From a virus, in IMG/VR virus record IMGVR_UViG_3300018416_000144, positions 1-21,016 of that record: 21,016 bases of DNA; one strand, written 5' to 3'. The notes below the pieces were generated by a model. That model had not been told where the DNA came from. It did no database searches and saw only the letters and a list, made by a program, of their open reading frames with translations. Positions within the stretch are counted from its first letter, which is position 1. Each line of letters starts with the position of its first letter. Of the stretch, positions 8,370-15,114 are shown piece by piece. The translations under genes and the position numbers were made by a program.

Positions 8370-8570
8370 ATGAGCGTGAAAGAATTAATTAAACATGCGA
8401 TGGACAAAGACGCAACACAATTTCAGTCTCAGTTCCAGGACATTATGGCAGACAAAATGACATCTGCTATCGAAACAAAATATGCTGACATGTTTGGTGC
8501 AGGCGAAACAGTAGAAGTTGAAGAGCCAGTTTCAGAACCAGACGTAGAAGCAGTAACAGACCAAGAGTAA
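8370..8570 (+). CDS. 67: Small prohead core protein, gp67-like
   Basis: A 66-residue protein sits in the gene 67 position, directly after the portal gene (T4 gp67 is about 80 residues). The first half is helical and mixed-charge (VKELIKHAMDKDATQFQSQFQDIMADKM) and the second is acidic and Pro/Val-rich (EVEEPVSEPDVEAV). In T4, gp67 is an internal core protein needed for correct head shape and is degraded by the gp21 protease; I see no strict I/L-X-E cleavage motif here. ACGAGGAGA at 8356-8364 provides the ribosome site. Sequence similarity alone would not secure the name; position and composition do. Confidence 0.7.
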   Translation: MSVKELIKHAMDKDATQFQSQFQDIMADKMTSAIETKYADMFGAGETVEVEEPVSEPDVEAVTDQE

Positions 8571-8579
8571 GGGGCAACA

Positions 8580-9041
8580 ATGAAAAGCTTTAAGGAAATG
8601 CTTGCTGAGACTACGGATAAACCAAAGTCTCCAGATGAGCAGAATTTTTTAGACAAACATATCGTTGACAAGCGTGATCATCCTGTCGCACCTGATGACC
8701 AGTTCTCAGGTGAGATTAAAGGCAAGAAGAAAAAGAAGCGTGAAGCTGATCGTGAAGAAGGTCAAGATAAAGAAGTCTATGAAGAAATTGAAGCTGAAGA
8801 AGAGATCATTGTTGAAGGTGTTCTTGAAGATTTAGCTAAAATTGTTAAGACTAAATCTATAGGTCACGTAAAGTTTAAAGACGGTAAGAAGCAAAAGGTC
8901 GATCTTACTACCGCATCTATGATCCTTTCAATGCACAAGCAATTGAATGGCTCTAATAAAAAGAAAGTTGAAGGTATGCTAGATGACAGCAAAAAGTTTA
9001 TGCAGATCGTTCAATTTGCAATGACCGCAGGGAAGAAATAA
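8580..9041 (+). CDS. 68: Prohead core protein, gp68-like
   Basis: A 153-residue, highly charged protein occupies the gene 68 position (T4 gp68 about 141 residues). It starts MKSFKEMLAETTDKP. It has a Lys cluster (GKKKKKREADREE), an acidic stretch (EEIEAEEEIIVEG), and a compact-looking C-terminal part (IGHVKFKDGKKQKVDL, then KKKVEGMLDDSKKFM). LAE (residues 8-10) and IVE fit the I/L-X-E rule of the T4 prohead protease. The ATG is 10 bases after the gp67 stop, preceded by AAGGGG, so it is co-transcribed. Its role as core component is inferred from T4. Confidence 0.68.
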   Translation: MKSFKEMLAETTDKPKSPDEQNFLDKHIVDKRDHPVAPDDQFSGEIKGKKKKKREADREEGQDKEVYEEIEAEEEIIVEGVLEDLAKIVKTKSIGHVKFKDGKKQKVDLTTASMILSMHKQLNGSNKKKVEGMLDDSKKFMQIVQFAMTAGKK

Positions 9042-9042
9042 T

Positions 9043-9738
9043 ATGTCTCTATTAATCAAAGAAATTGTTGAAGACGTACAATATATCTCGGAAGATATCC
9101 TCAACGAAGAGGGTGAAAAAACGGGTAAGAACTATTTCATTGAAGGTGTTATCATGCAAGGTGACATTAAAAATAGAAATGGACGCATGTATCCAGCATC
9201 TACTCTTATTAAAGAGATGACTAGGTATAACAAGAATTACGTTGAAGCAAAACGTGCATATGGCGAGTTGGGTCATCCAGCTGGACCTACAATCAATTTA
9301 GATCGTGTGTCACATATGTTTACAGAACTTAAGCAGGACGGATCTAACATTGTTGGACGTGCTAAAGTTATGGATACTCCAATGGGTAAGATCGTAAAAA
9401 GTCTTATCGATGAAGGCGCAAACCTAGGTATCTCATCACGTGGCATGGGTTCTATTAAGCAAAACAAAGATGGAGTTATGGAAGTGCAGGGCGACTTTAT
9501 GTTAGCTACTGCTGGAGATATCGTTGCAGATCCTTCTGCTCCAGACGCATTCGTTAAGGGCGTTATGGAGGGAGTCGATTGGGTCTACGATGTAGCATCT
9601 TCTTCTTGGACAATGGCAAATGCATTTGATCAAATTGAAGAGGAAATCAAGGAGACGGCAAAAGTATCTACAAGGGAATTGGAGATTAGGGCCGCCGCTC
9701 TTTTTGAAAAATTTGTAAGTTCATTGTCAAAAACATGA
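9043..9738 (+). CDS. 21: Prohead maturation protease gp21
   Basis: gp21 is the serine protease assembled inside the prohead. It trims the capsid and core proteins, digests the scaffold and then destroys itself. The product is 231 residues (T4 about 212). Likely catalytic residues are His78 in GELGHPAGPT and Ser131 or Ser132 in LGISSRGMG; GDFMLATAGDIVADPSAPDAF follows, as in the T4-type family. The N-terminal ISE (15-17) and LNE (20-22) match the enzyme's own I/L-X-E target rule and are plausible self-cleavage sites. The start is one base after the gp68 stop (TAATATG). The ribosome site is the GGGAAG at 9030-9035 inside gene 68, indicating tight coupling. Confidence 0.93.
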   Translation: MSLLIKEIVEDVQYISEDILNEEGEKTGKNYFIEGVIMQGDIKNRNGRMYPASTLIKEMTRYNKNYVEAKRAYGELGHPAGPTINLDRVSHMFTELKQDGSNIVGRAKVMDTPMGKIVKSLIDEGANLGISSRGMGSIKQNKDGVMEVQGDFMLATAGDIVADPSAPDAFVKGVMEGVDWVYDVASSSWTMANAFDQIEEEIKETAKVSTRELEIRAAALFEKFVSSLSKT

Positions 9739-9742
9739 TTTT

Positions 9743-9750
9743 TATAAATA
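9743..9750 (+). promoter_or_regulatory. T4-type late promoter for the gp22 scaffold
   Basis: This exact TATAAATA begins five bases after the gp21 stop and lies 37 bases before the gp22 ATG. It has the TTTTTATAAATA context also seen before gp18 and gp23. Confidence 0.87.
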
Positions 9751-9786
9751 TAATAGATAAACACCTACTATTAAAGGAGAAACCAA

Positions 9787-10716
9787 ATGAGTGAAGAACT
9801 AGAGAAGAATCTAGACTTGGACGAAGCCAAAGCAACTGGTGAAGATTCTGTTGCGGCTGATCCTGTAACACCTGCTGGCGGCGCTGTTAAAAAGCGTAAA
9901 GGCGATGTTAAAAAGGCAGCTGATCCTAAGGCAGATAACATCGAAGATGATGTAAAAACACCACAGGGCTCAAATGACGAAGGACTGAAAGAAGCAGTCG
10001 AGCGTCTATTTGAAGGCACCGAACTGTCTGAAGATTTTAAAACACAAACAGTGGCAATTTTTGAAGCCGCTGTACAAGAAAAAGTGATCGCTGAAAAAGC
10101 CGCACTTGAAGAAAAGTTTGAAAGTGATCTGCAGGAGCAAGTTAATACTACTGTAGACGAGTTAGTAGAAAAAGTTGACCAATATCTAGACTACGTTGTA
10201 GAAAGCTGGATGGAAGACAACAAGGTTGAAGTCGAAAGCAACATTAAAGTTGAAGTCGCTGAATCACTACTGACAAGTATCAAAGGTCTTGTTATTGAGC
10301 ATAACATGGAAATCGATGATGAGCAAGTCGATGTAGTTGCCGACCTAGAAGCTAGACTTGAAGAGTCTAATTCTAAGTACAACGATGTCGTTGAGCAAAT
10401 GATTGAAATTCGTGAAGCGAAAGAAAAGGCTGACCTTGACATCGCATTCAAAACTATTTCTGAGGACTTAACAGACACTCAAGTCGAAAAATTGCGTGTT
10501 CTCTCAGAAGGCGTGTCTTACGAATCAGTAGAAGAGTTTGCAACAAAAGTAGAAGCGATTAAAACTTCTTACTTTGCTGAACAAGCTCCTGTTGTGAAGG
10601 AAGACGAAACCGATCTTCTAAATGAAGAGACTGCGGAAGAAGCAGAGCAAGCAGTAGCTCTTGATCCTGCTATTGCTCGTTATGCGGAATCGCTTGGCCG
10701 CTTTGCCGCAAAATAA
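9787..10716 (+). CDS. 22: Major prohead scaffold gp22
   Basis: gp22 forms the core around which the capsid assembles, and it is then cut to small peptides. The product is 309 residues (T4 about 269), extremely acidic and Ala/Val/Glu-rich. Long helical heptad-like stretches run over about residues 65-260. Several I/L-X-E protease targets are visible: LSE (80-82), IAE (101-103), IRE (208-210), ISE (224-226), LSE (249-251) and LNE (278-280). The C-terminus ARYAESLGRFAAK fits scaffolds whose tail contacts the shell. An AAAGGAG ribosome site precedes the ATG. The N-terminal Lys/Asp-rich part (VKKRKGDVKKAADPK) is low-complexity. Its place between the protease and capsid genes makes the call secure despite fast sequence change. 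Confidence 0.93.
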   Translation: MSEELEKNLDLDEAKATGEDSVAADPVTPAGGAVKKRKGDVKKAADPKADNIEDDVKTPQGSNDEGLKEAVERLFEGTELSEDFKTQTVAIFEAAVQEKVIAEKAALEEKFESDLQEQVNTTVDELVEKVDQYLDYVVESWMEDNKVEVESNIKVEVAESLLTSIKGLVIEHNMEIDDEQVDVVADLEARLEESNSKYNDVVEQMIEIREAKEKADLDIAFKTISEDLTDTQVEKLRVLSEGVSYESVEEFATKVEAIKTSYFAEQAPVVKEDETDLLNEETAEEAEQAVALDPAIARYAESLGRFAAK

Positions 10717-10721
10717 ATTTT

Positions 10722-10729
10722 TATAAATA
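10722..10729 (+). promoter_or_regulatory. T4-type late promoter for the gp23 capsid
   Basis: This exact TATAAATA begins five bases after the gp22 stop, in a TTTTTATAAATA context, 36 bases before the gp23 ATG. A strong AAAAAGGAG ribosome site follows, as expected for the most abundant virion protein. Confidence 0.88.
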
Positions 10730-10764
10730 ATACTAAGTAAAATCTCAAAAAAGGAGAACCACAA

Positions 10765-12033
10765 ATGAGAAATGAAGAACTAATGCAAAAGTGGAAGCCG
10801 ATTCTAGAGCATGGCGCTCTGCCCGGCATCCAAGATTCTCACAGAGCGGCCGTAACAGCTACTCTTTTGGAGAACACCGAAGAATCAATGCGTGAAGGCG
10901 AAAGTCTCGGCGCAACTGGCTCTTTACTAAACGAAGCCGCACCAGCTAACTCAACTGCTGATATGGCTAAATACGATCCCGTACTGATCTCTCTAGTACG
11001 CCGTGCAATGCCTAACTTGGTTGCATATGATATCGCAGGCGTACAGCCGATGACTGGCCCAACTGGCTTGATCTTCGCTATGCGTTCTAAGTACGAAGAC
11101 ACATCTGGTAAGCCAGAAGCCTTCTACGGCGAAGCAGATACCGATTACTCTGGTACTGGTACTCATGCTAACGCATTGGGTGCAGGATCAGAAACAACTG
11201 GTACTGGCCTTGATACTGCTGATGCAGAAGCACTTGGTGATGGAGCCGGAGCTGAATTTGCTCAGATGTCTTTCTCCATTGAAAAAGTTTCTGTAACTGC
11301 TAAGTCACGTGCTTTGAAAGCTGAGTACACAACTGAGCTTGCTCAAGACCTTAAAGCTATCCATGGTTTGGATGCTGAGACTGAGTTGGCAAACATGTTG
11401 TCTGCTGAGTTGCTTGCTGAAATCAACCGTGAAGTAATCCGTACAGTGTACTCAAACGCTGTTGCTGGTTCTCAAGGTGGAGTAGCTTCAAACGGTACTT
11501 TCAACCTAGACGTTGACGCAAATGGCCGTTGGTCAGTTGAGAAGTTCAAGGGATTGATGTTCCAAATTGAAAAAGAAGCCAACCAAATCGCAAAAGATAC
11601 TCGTAGAGGAAAAGGCAACATCATCGTCTGTTCTTCAGATGTAGCTTCTGCTCTTCAAATGGCCGGTGTACTTGATTACGCACCTGCTCTTAACTCTAAC
11701 AATCTGAATCCAGATGACACAGGCAACACGTTTGCTGGTGTTCTGAACGGTCGCTTCAGAGTTTACATTGACCCATATGCTGGTGCAAACTACATGGTTG
11801 TCGGTTATAAAGGTTCTAGCGCATTTGATGCTGGTCTTTTCTACTGCCCATATGTACCATTACAGATGGTCAGAGCAGTTGGCGAGAACAGCTTCCAGTC
11901 TAAGCTGGGCTTCAAGACTCGTTACGGAATGGTTTCAAACCCATTTGCTCAAGGTGCAACTGTTGGATCTGGCGCACTTGCTGCCAACACCAACGTGTAC
12001 TACAGACGTACCGCAGTTACCAACTTGCTGTAA
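10765..12033 (+). CDS. 23: Major capsid protein gp23
   Basis: This is the HK97-fold shell protein, 422 residues against 521 in T4, so it is compact. Family landmarks are MRNEELMQKWKPILEH at the N-terminus, YDPVLISLVRRAMPNLVAYDI, GVQPMTGPTGLIFAMRSKY, VTAKSRALKAEYTTELAQDL, IIVCSSDVASALQMAGVLDY and FKTRYGMVSNPFAQG near the end. The propeptide is probably removed after LNE at residue 57 (SLLNE|AAPANS), matching the gp21 I/L-X-E rule and the T4 cleavage near residue 65. A glycine/threonine-rich segment at about 122-160 (YSGTGTHANALGAGSE) looks like a surface loop. The gene has its own late promoter and is followed by a very strong terminator, so it can be a single-gene transcript. Codon choice appears more regular than in neighbours, as expected for high expression. 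Confidence 0.97.
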   Translation: MRNEELMQKWKPILEHGALPGIQDSHRAAVTATLLENTEESMREGESLGATGSLLNEAAPANSTADMAKYDPVLISLVRRAMPNLVAYDIAGVQPMTGPTGLIFAMRSKYEDTSGKPEAFYGEADTDYSGTGTHANALGAGSETTGTGLDTADAEALGDGAGAEFAQMSFSIEKVSVTAKSRALKAEYTTELAQDLKAIHGLDAETELANMLSAELLAEINREVIRTVYSNAVAGSQGGVASNGTFNLDVDANGRWSVEKFKGLMFQIEKEANQIAKDTRRGKGNIIVCSSDVASALQMAGVLDYAPALNSNNLNPDDTGNTFAGVLNGRFRVYIDPYAGANYMVVGYKGSSAFDAGLFYCPYVPLQMVRAVGENSFQSKLGFKTRYGMVSNPFAQGATVGSGALAANTNVYYRRTAVTNLL

Positions 12034-12064
12034 TAATAAGATTGGGGTTAACCCAACTTACTTT

Positions 12065-12092
12065 AAAGAGGCTCTTCGGAGCCTCTTTTTTT
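12065..12092 (+). terminator. Intrinsic terminator after gp23 with a UUCG tetraloop
   Basis: Ten perfect base pairs (12065-12074 with 12079-12088) close a C-UUCG-G tetraloop, an exceptionally stable loop. The 3' arm runs into a seven-T tract. It is 31 bases after the gp23 stop and separates the head operon from the next late promoter six bases downstream. Confidence 0.95.
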
Positions 12093-12097
12093 GTCTG

Positions 12098-12105
12098 TAT
12101 AAATA
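12098..12105 (+). promoter_or_regulatory. Late promoter driving the structured RNA
   Basis: This exact TATAAATA lies just after the gp23 terminator. With the usual T4 geometry, transcription would start about six bases after the octamer, at roughly 12110-12112. That is the first base or two of the folded element. A second late promoter 89 bases downstream serves the protein gene, so this one is not needed merely for the protein. Confidence 0.82.
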
Positions 12106-12109
12106 TAAC

Positions 12110-12184
12110 AGTATGGCAGAGTATCATGGGGCGTGATGCTTAATAGAGGCGACCCACTAAAGTCCGCTACCGTCTACCATACTC
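12110..12184 (+). ncRNA. Candidate structured RNA: three-way junction of unknown class
   Basis: These 75 bases fold by eye into three stems. P1 is seven perfect pairs (12110-12116 with 12177-12183). P2 is eight pairs including two G-U (12119-12126 with 12134-12141), closed by loop UGGGGCG. P3 is six pairs with one G-U and one bulged C (12148-12153 with 12162-12168), closed by loop CCACUAAA. UGG in the first loop can pair with CCA in the second, giving a possible kissing contact. The 5' end coincides with the predicted late transcription start. Size and P1 length resemble tRNA, but there is no T-arm or GTTC motif. The layout recalls purine riboswitches, but their conserved junction is absent. 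Function is unknown: a leader, a ribozyme or a small RNA are all possible. No open frame of note is present. Confidence 0.55.
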
Positions 12185-12186
12185 TA

Positions 12187-12194
12187 TATAAATA
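12187..12194 (+). promoter_or_regulatory. Second late promoter, for the tube-like gene
   Basis: This exact TATAAATA starts three bases after the structured element and lies 29 bases before the ATG at 12223. The ten-base perfect palindrome ATAGTACTAT (12192-12201) overlaps its end and the predicted start site. Confidence 0.82.
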
Positions 12195-12222
12195 GTACTA
12201 TATAACTTTGATAGAGGATATC

Positions 12223-12741
12223 ATGTCAACATCAAATTTCTTATCGCCAGTAGAGTTTAAGTTAGTGATCAATCGATTGCCTAACACAGAGTTCTATGTC
12301 CAACAGATCAATGTGCCTGGTATCAACTCTGGTGCGGCAGAAAGGTCTACTCCGTTTAAGAACATCTACACACCTGGTGATAAGCTTATCTTTGACGATT
12401 TGAATGTTACTCTTGTTGCTGATGAAAATCTCGCATCATTCAGAGAGTGTTGGGATTGGCTACATGCAGTCACACGTGCTGAAGGATTTGAAGGGTACGC
12501 AGGACTCAACTCTCCTGCCGTAGGCGGTGCGACTAATATCACCTCAGATGGCAAAGGCAGCATGTCAGATGCATCGTTGATTATACTAGACAGTAATAAA
12601 AATGCTAATATACAAATATCGTTTACAGACGTATTCCCGATTAGCATTGGACCAATACAGCTAAATACTAGTGATACAGATGTGGTACCACCCACATTCG
12701 ATGTGACGTTTAAATACAGCGGATATAAGATCACAGTTTAG
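12223..12741 (+). CDS. Tail-tube-like structural protein (gp19 paralogue)
   Basis: The product is 172 residues from the ATG at 12223, which has AGAGGA at 12213-12218. The frame is open to a TTG at 12208, but that codon lies upstream of the ribosome site. The protein aligns by eye with the tube protein encoded at 6150 in the same order: EFKLVINRLP with SLFQVQITNP, TPGDKLIFDDLNVTLVADEN with KIAGDRTFAEWTVTIMNDED, WDWLHAVTRAEGF with ENWMASINAHEGN, FTDVFPISIGPI with FNGLFPTAVASI, and FDVTFKYSGY with FDVTFQYDWW. It is therefore a tube-fold protein and may cap, initiate or complete the tube, as T4 gp54 and gp48 do. In marine T4-like phages this position before uvsY is often occupied by gene 3 (tail completion), so it may be that functional equivalent. 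Late expression fits a virion part. Confidence 0.75.
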   Translation: MSTSNFLSPVEFKLVINRLPNTEFYVQQINVPGINSGAAERSTPFKNIYTPGDKLIFDDLNVTLVADENLASFRECWDWLHAVTRAEGFEGYAGLNSPAVGGATNITSDGKGSMSDASLIILDSNKNANIQISFTDVFPISIGPIQLNTSDTDVVPPTFDVTFKYSGYKITV

Positions 12742-12743
12742 TG

Positions 12744-12772
12744 TTGACTTTTTGCTGAATATAGTGTAGACT
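12744..12772 (+). promoter_or_regulatory. Sigma70-type promoter for uvsY-uvsW
   Basis: TTGACT (12744-12749) and TAGACT (12767-12772) are separated by exactly 17 bases and begin three bases after the tube-like gene's stop. Neither gp55 nor the late octamer is involved, so host holoenzyme could read it early. The short GTATAGTCATAC repeat around 12774-12785 overlaps the expected start. Confidence 0.7.
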
Positions 12773-12808
12773 TGTATAGTCATACATGTACTTAATTATG
12801 GAGATATT

Positions 12809-13243
12809 ATGAAGATAGATGAGATCATTAAAGAATGGGAAAAAGATGGACCAGTGGACACCATCAACATATCCAGAGAATCCTCTGAGATACCGAAACT
12901 GCACAATAAGTACTTTAAATTCTATATGGGAGAAGGCTATCTCCTGAAGAAGATGAAGGCTGACTACAAAAAATTACACAAGCTGAAGACTGAGTACTAC
13001 AAAGGTGATCTGGATATTAGTGAACTCAAGCAGTATGGATGGGAACCTCAACCGCTAAAAATTCTCAGACAAGACATTCCGACTTACATAGAGGCAGATG
13101 ATGATATCATTGAAGCATCTCTTAAGATAGGAGCGCAAGAGCAAAAAGTAGAGTACCTCGAGTCTATTATTAAACAGATCAATAATCGTGGATTTCAAAT
13201 CAAATCAATCATAGACTGGGAGCGTTTTAGAACAGGTGCCTAA
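12809..13243 (+). CDS. uvsY: Recombination mediator UvsY
   Basis: UvsY loads the UvsX recombinase onto gp32-coated single-stranded DNA in recombination-dependent replication and repair. The product is 144 residues (T4 137). It is Lys/Glu-rich and helical throughout, with KYFKFYMGEGYLLKKMKADY and LKTEYYKGDL corresponding to the T4 family's N-terminal half. The C-terminal INNRGFQIKSIIDWERFRTGA closely matches the T4 family ending (IKSRGFAIKHI). GGAG at 12800-12803 lies five bases before the ATG. The stop overlaps the uvsW start (TAATG), and the uvsY-uvsW pairing is that of T4. UvsX itself is not in the window. Confidence 0.9.
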   Translation: MKIDEIIKEWEKDGPVDTINISRESSEIPKLHNKYFKFYMGEGYLLKKMKADYKKLHKLKTEYYKGDLDISELKQYGWEPQPLKILRQDIPTYIEADDDIIEASLKIGAQEQKVEYLESIIKQINNRGFQIKSIIDWERFRTGA

Positions 13244-14703
13244 TGGATAACGTGAGTGTAGAAAAAGTCGATGACGTTTACGTGAGAGTAAACGCAGACC
13301 CTGGGATCAAGATGGAAATGAGCGAGTACTTCACATTCGAAGTGCCTGGCGCTAAGTTCATGCCTGCTGTTCGCAACAAAGTTTGGGACGGCAAAATTCG
13401 TCTATTGAACACGATGACTGGTATGATCTACGCTGGTTTGATTCCGTATATACTCAAGTTCTGTAACACAAGAGAATATCATGTTACAATCGATAAGGGT
13501 CTTGTACCTAATAATGTTGTCAACGATGATGCTGGAATGCAACTTGCAAAGGAGTTTAACTCTACGTTTGTTCCGAGAGATTATCAGAACGAAGCAGTTG
13601 TTCATGCATTAAGGAGTGAAAGAGCCTTACTGCTATCACCCACTGCTTCTGGTAAGTCATTCATTATATACCTGTTAACTCGCTTTCACGTAGAATCTGC
13701 TAACAGAAAAGTGTTGATCGTTGTGCCTACAACTTCGCTAGTTGAGCAAATGGCATCAGACTTCATTGAATATAACAACGGAAACGAACTATCAATACAT
13801 AAAATTCGTGGTGGCATTGATAAGAATGTAGATGCTGATATCACTATCACAACATGGCAGTCAGTGTACAAGCTAAGAAAAGATTGGTTTGAGAAGTTTG
13901 ATGTTGTAGTGGGAGATGAAGCACACCTATTTAAAGCCAAGTCGCTGACAAAAGTATTAGAGAAAATGCCTAGTTGTCAATATAGATATGGGTTCACTGG
14001 AACATTAGACGGAACTCAGACTCATAAACTAGTACTTGAAGGACTTTTTGGTTCAGTCTATGAGGTCACAAAGACAAAGAAACTTATCGAAGATAACACA
14101 TTAGCAGACTTTTTTATCACTGCCATTGTATTGCAGTACCCCGATGAAATTAGGAAGCTAAATAAAAATAAGACGTATCAAGAAGAAATCGACTGGATAG
14201 TGAGTAATGAATCAAGAAACAAATACATCAAAAATCTCGCACACAGCCTCGAAGGAAACACGCTCATCTTATTTCAGTTCGTTGAAAAACACGGCAAAAT
14301 ACTACATCCTATGCTTGAGGGAAATGACAAGGCCGTACACTTTATCCACGGAGCTGTTAGTGCTGAAGATCGTGAAGCAGTTAGGCATTTGGTTGAGTCA
14401 AGCAATAATAATATTATTCTCGCTAGTTATGGTACTTTTAGCACTGGGGTTAATATTAAGCGTTTGGATAATATCATATTTGCAAGCCCTAGTAAATCAA
14501 AAATACGAAACTTACAATCCATAGGGCGAGTGCTACGTAAAAGTAGTGACAATACCAAAGCTACATTGTATGATATTGTAGACGATCTACAGTGGAAAAG
14601 TAGTAAGAATTTCGCAACCAAGCATTTTATGGAAAGAGTGAAAATTTATAATGAAGAAGGTTTTGAGTTTCGTATATACAATGTCAACATAAAGGGGAAT
14701 TAG
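13243..14703 (+). CDS. uvsW: Superfamily 2 helicase UvsW
   Basis: UvsW unwinds R-loops, D-loops and stalled forks. In T4 it shuts off origin-primed replication and promotes recombination-dependent replication. The product is 486 residues (T4 503). Motifs in order are the Q-like PRDYQNEAV (111-119), Walker A SPTASGKS (132-139), Ia VVPTTSLVEQM, motif Ib ITTWQS, DEAH (225-228), motif III FTGTLD (251-256) and motif VI QSIGRVLR (425-432). The N-terminal roughly 100 residues (MEMSEYFTFEVPGAKFMP, WDGKIRLLN) are the UvsW substrate-binding domain. Translation is coupled to uvsY. A consensus reverse promoter at 15087-15114 could give antisense RNA over the 3' end of this gene. In T4 uvsW is late; here it appears to be driven by the sigma70-type uvsY promoter. 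Confidence 0.96.
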   Translation: MDNVSVEKVDDVYVRVNADPGIKMEMSEYFTFEVPGAKFMPAVRNKVWDGKIRLLNTMTGMIYAGLIPYILKFCNTREYHVTIDKGLVPNNVVNDDAGMQLAKEFNSTFVPRDYQNEAVVHALRSERALLLSPTASGKSFIIYLLTRFHVESANRKVLIVVPTTSLVEQMASDFIEYNNGNELSIHKIRGGIDKNVDADITITTWQSVYKLRKDWFEKFDVVVGDEAHLFKAKSLTKVLEKMPSCQYRYGFTGTLDGTQTHKLVLEGLFGSVYEVTKTKKLIEDNTLADFFITAIVLQYPDEIRKLNKNKTYQEEIDWIVSNESRNKYIKNLAHSLEGNTLILFQFVEKHGKILHPMLEGNDKAVHFIHGAVSAEDREAVRHLVESSNNNIILASYGTFSTGVNIKRLDNIIFASPSKSKIRNLQSIGRVLRKSSDNTKATLYDIVDDLQWKSSKNFATKHFMERVKIYNEEGFEFRIYNVNIKGN

Positions 14704-15063
14704 ATGCTTATACACATCAAAATGAAATCAGGAGATGATCTCATCGCTACACTTTTGTCGAGTGATGATGAAGAAGTAACTATTGAAAATCCCATTCTAG
14801 TAAAGATACACCCAGTTCATGGGTTTTTTGCTAAAAGCTGGATGCTTCTTTCTGAGGCAAATAGCGTAGGCCTGTCACTTAAAGACATTACCTTTTGGGG
14901 ACAAGCAAACAGTAAAGCTATCGAATACTACGATACCTTTGCAGAGAGACTTACACAACTTCAGAGCCTAAGAGCCCGAGAAGAAATACGTGAAGAGCAG
15001 ATTGAAGAGATCGAAGATGTGCTAGTTGCTTACCTAGAGTCTAAAGAATCTATAAAGCATTAG
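14704..15063 (+). CDS. Small Sm-like phage protein of unknown role
   Basis: The product is 119 residues. The N-terminal half (MLIHIKMKSGDDLIATLLSS, then EEVTIENPILVKIHP) has the strand-turn pattern of an Sm/LSm beta-barrel: a bent first strand, the SGDD turn and an N-P in the next strands. The C-terminal roughly 45 residues are helical and charged (LRAREEIREEQIEEIEDVL), possibly a coiled coil. Similar short proteins occur in marine T4-like phages, as I recall, without a known function. The ATG follows the uvsW stop directly, with AAGGGG at 14693-14698, so it is co-transcribed with uvsY-uvsW. RNA binding (as in Hfq) is possible but unproven, because half of the classical Sm2 motif is not evident. 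Confidence 0.6.
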   Translation: MLIHIKMKSGDDLIATLLSSDDEEVTIENPILVKIHPVHGFFAKSWMLLSEANSVGLSLKDITFWGQANSKAIEYYDTFAERLTQLQSLRAREEIREEQIEEIEDVLVAYLESKESIKH

Positions 15064-15086
15064 TGTTTTAATATTCGTATAACTCA

Positions 15087-15114
15087 ATTATACACGATTC
15101 CTCAGCCATGTCAA
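15087..15114 (-). promoter_or_regulatory. Consensus sigma70 promoter on the minus strand
   Basis: Read on the minus strand, TTGACA (15114-15109) and TATAAT (15092-15087) are both perfect consensus hexamers, separated by 16 bases. Transcription would begin near 15080 and run leftwards into the 3' end of the Sm-like gene and uvsW. No coding frame of note lies on that strand. It is head-to-head with the gene 55 promoter. Confidence 0.6.

Noticed and set aside
10191-10478. Minus-strand frames such as the Ser-rich 95-residue one in gene 22, and others across the window
   Set aside because: They are antisense shadows of Glu/Asp- and Lys-rich coding sequence, with no ribosome sites or recognisable domains.
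11768-12136. A 122-residue + strand frame over the end of gp23
   Set aside because: It is a shadow of the capsid gene, has Cys/His/Trp-rich composition unlike phage proteins here, and runs through the terminator.
12110-12184. A tRNA gene on either strand
   Set aside because: The seven-pair outer stem and 75-base length fit, but the 17 bases before the 3' arm form no T-stem, there is no GTTC-type loop, and no anticodon arm forms on either strand.
12110-12184. A purine-type riboswitch or hammerhead ribozyme
   Set aside because: The three-way layout and kissing loops are suggestive, but the conserved purine junction (TTTCTACC) and the hammerhead core (CTGANGA and GAAA) are absent. It is kept as an unclassified RNA.
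12208-12222. TTG start for the tube-like gene
   Set aside because: The AGAGGA ribosome site lies downstream of the TTG and correctly spaced for the ATG at 12223.
14833-14852. A weak minus-strand hairpin as the terminator of the putative antisense RNA
   Set aside because: It has only four or five pairs and a four-T tail, too weak to claim. The antisense 3' end is left open.
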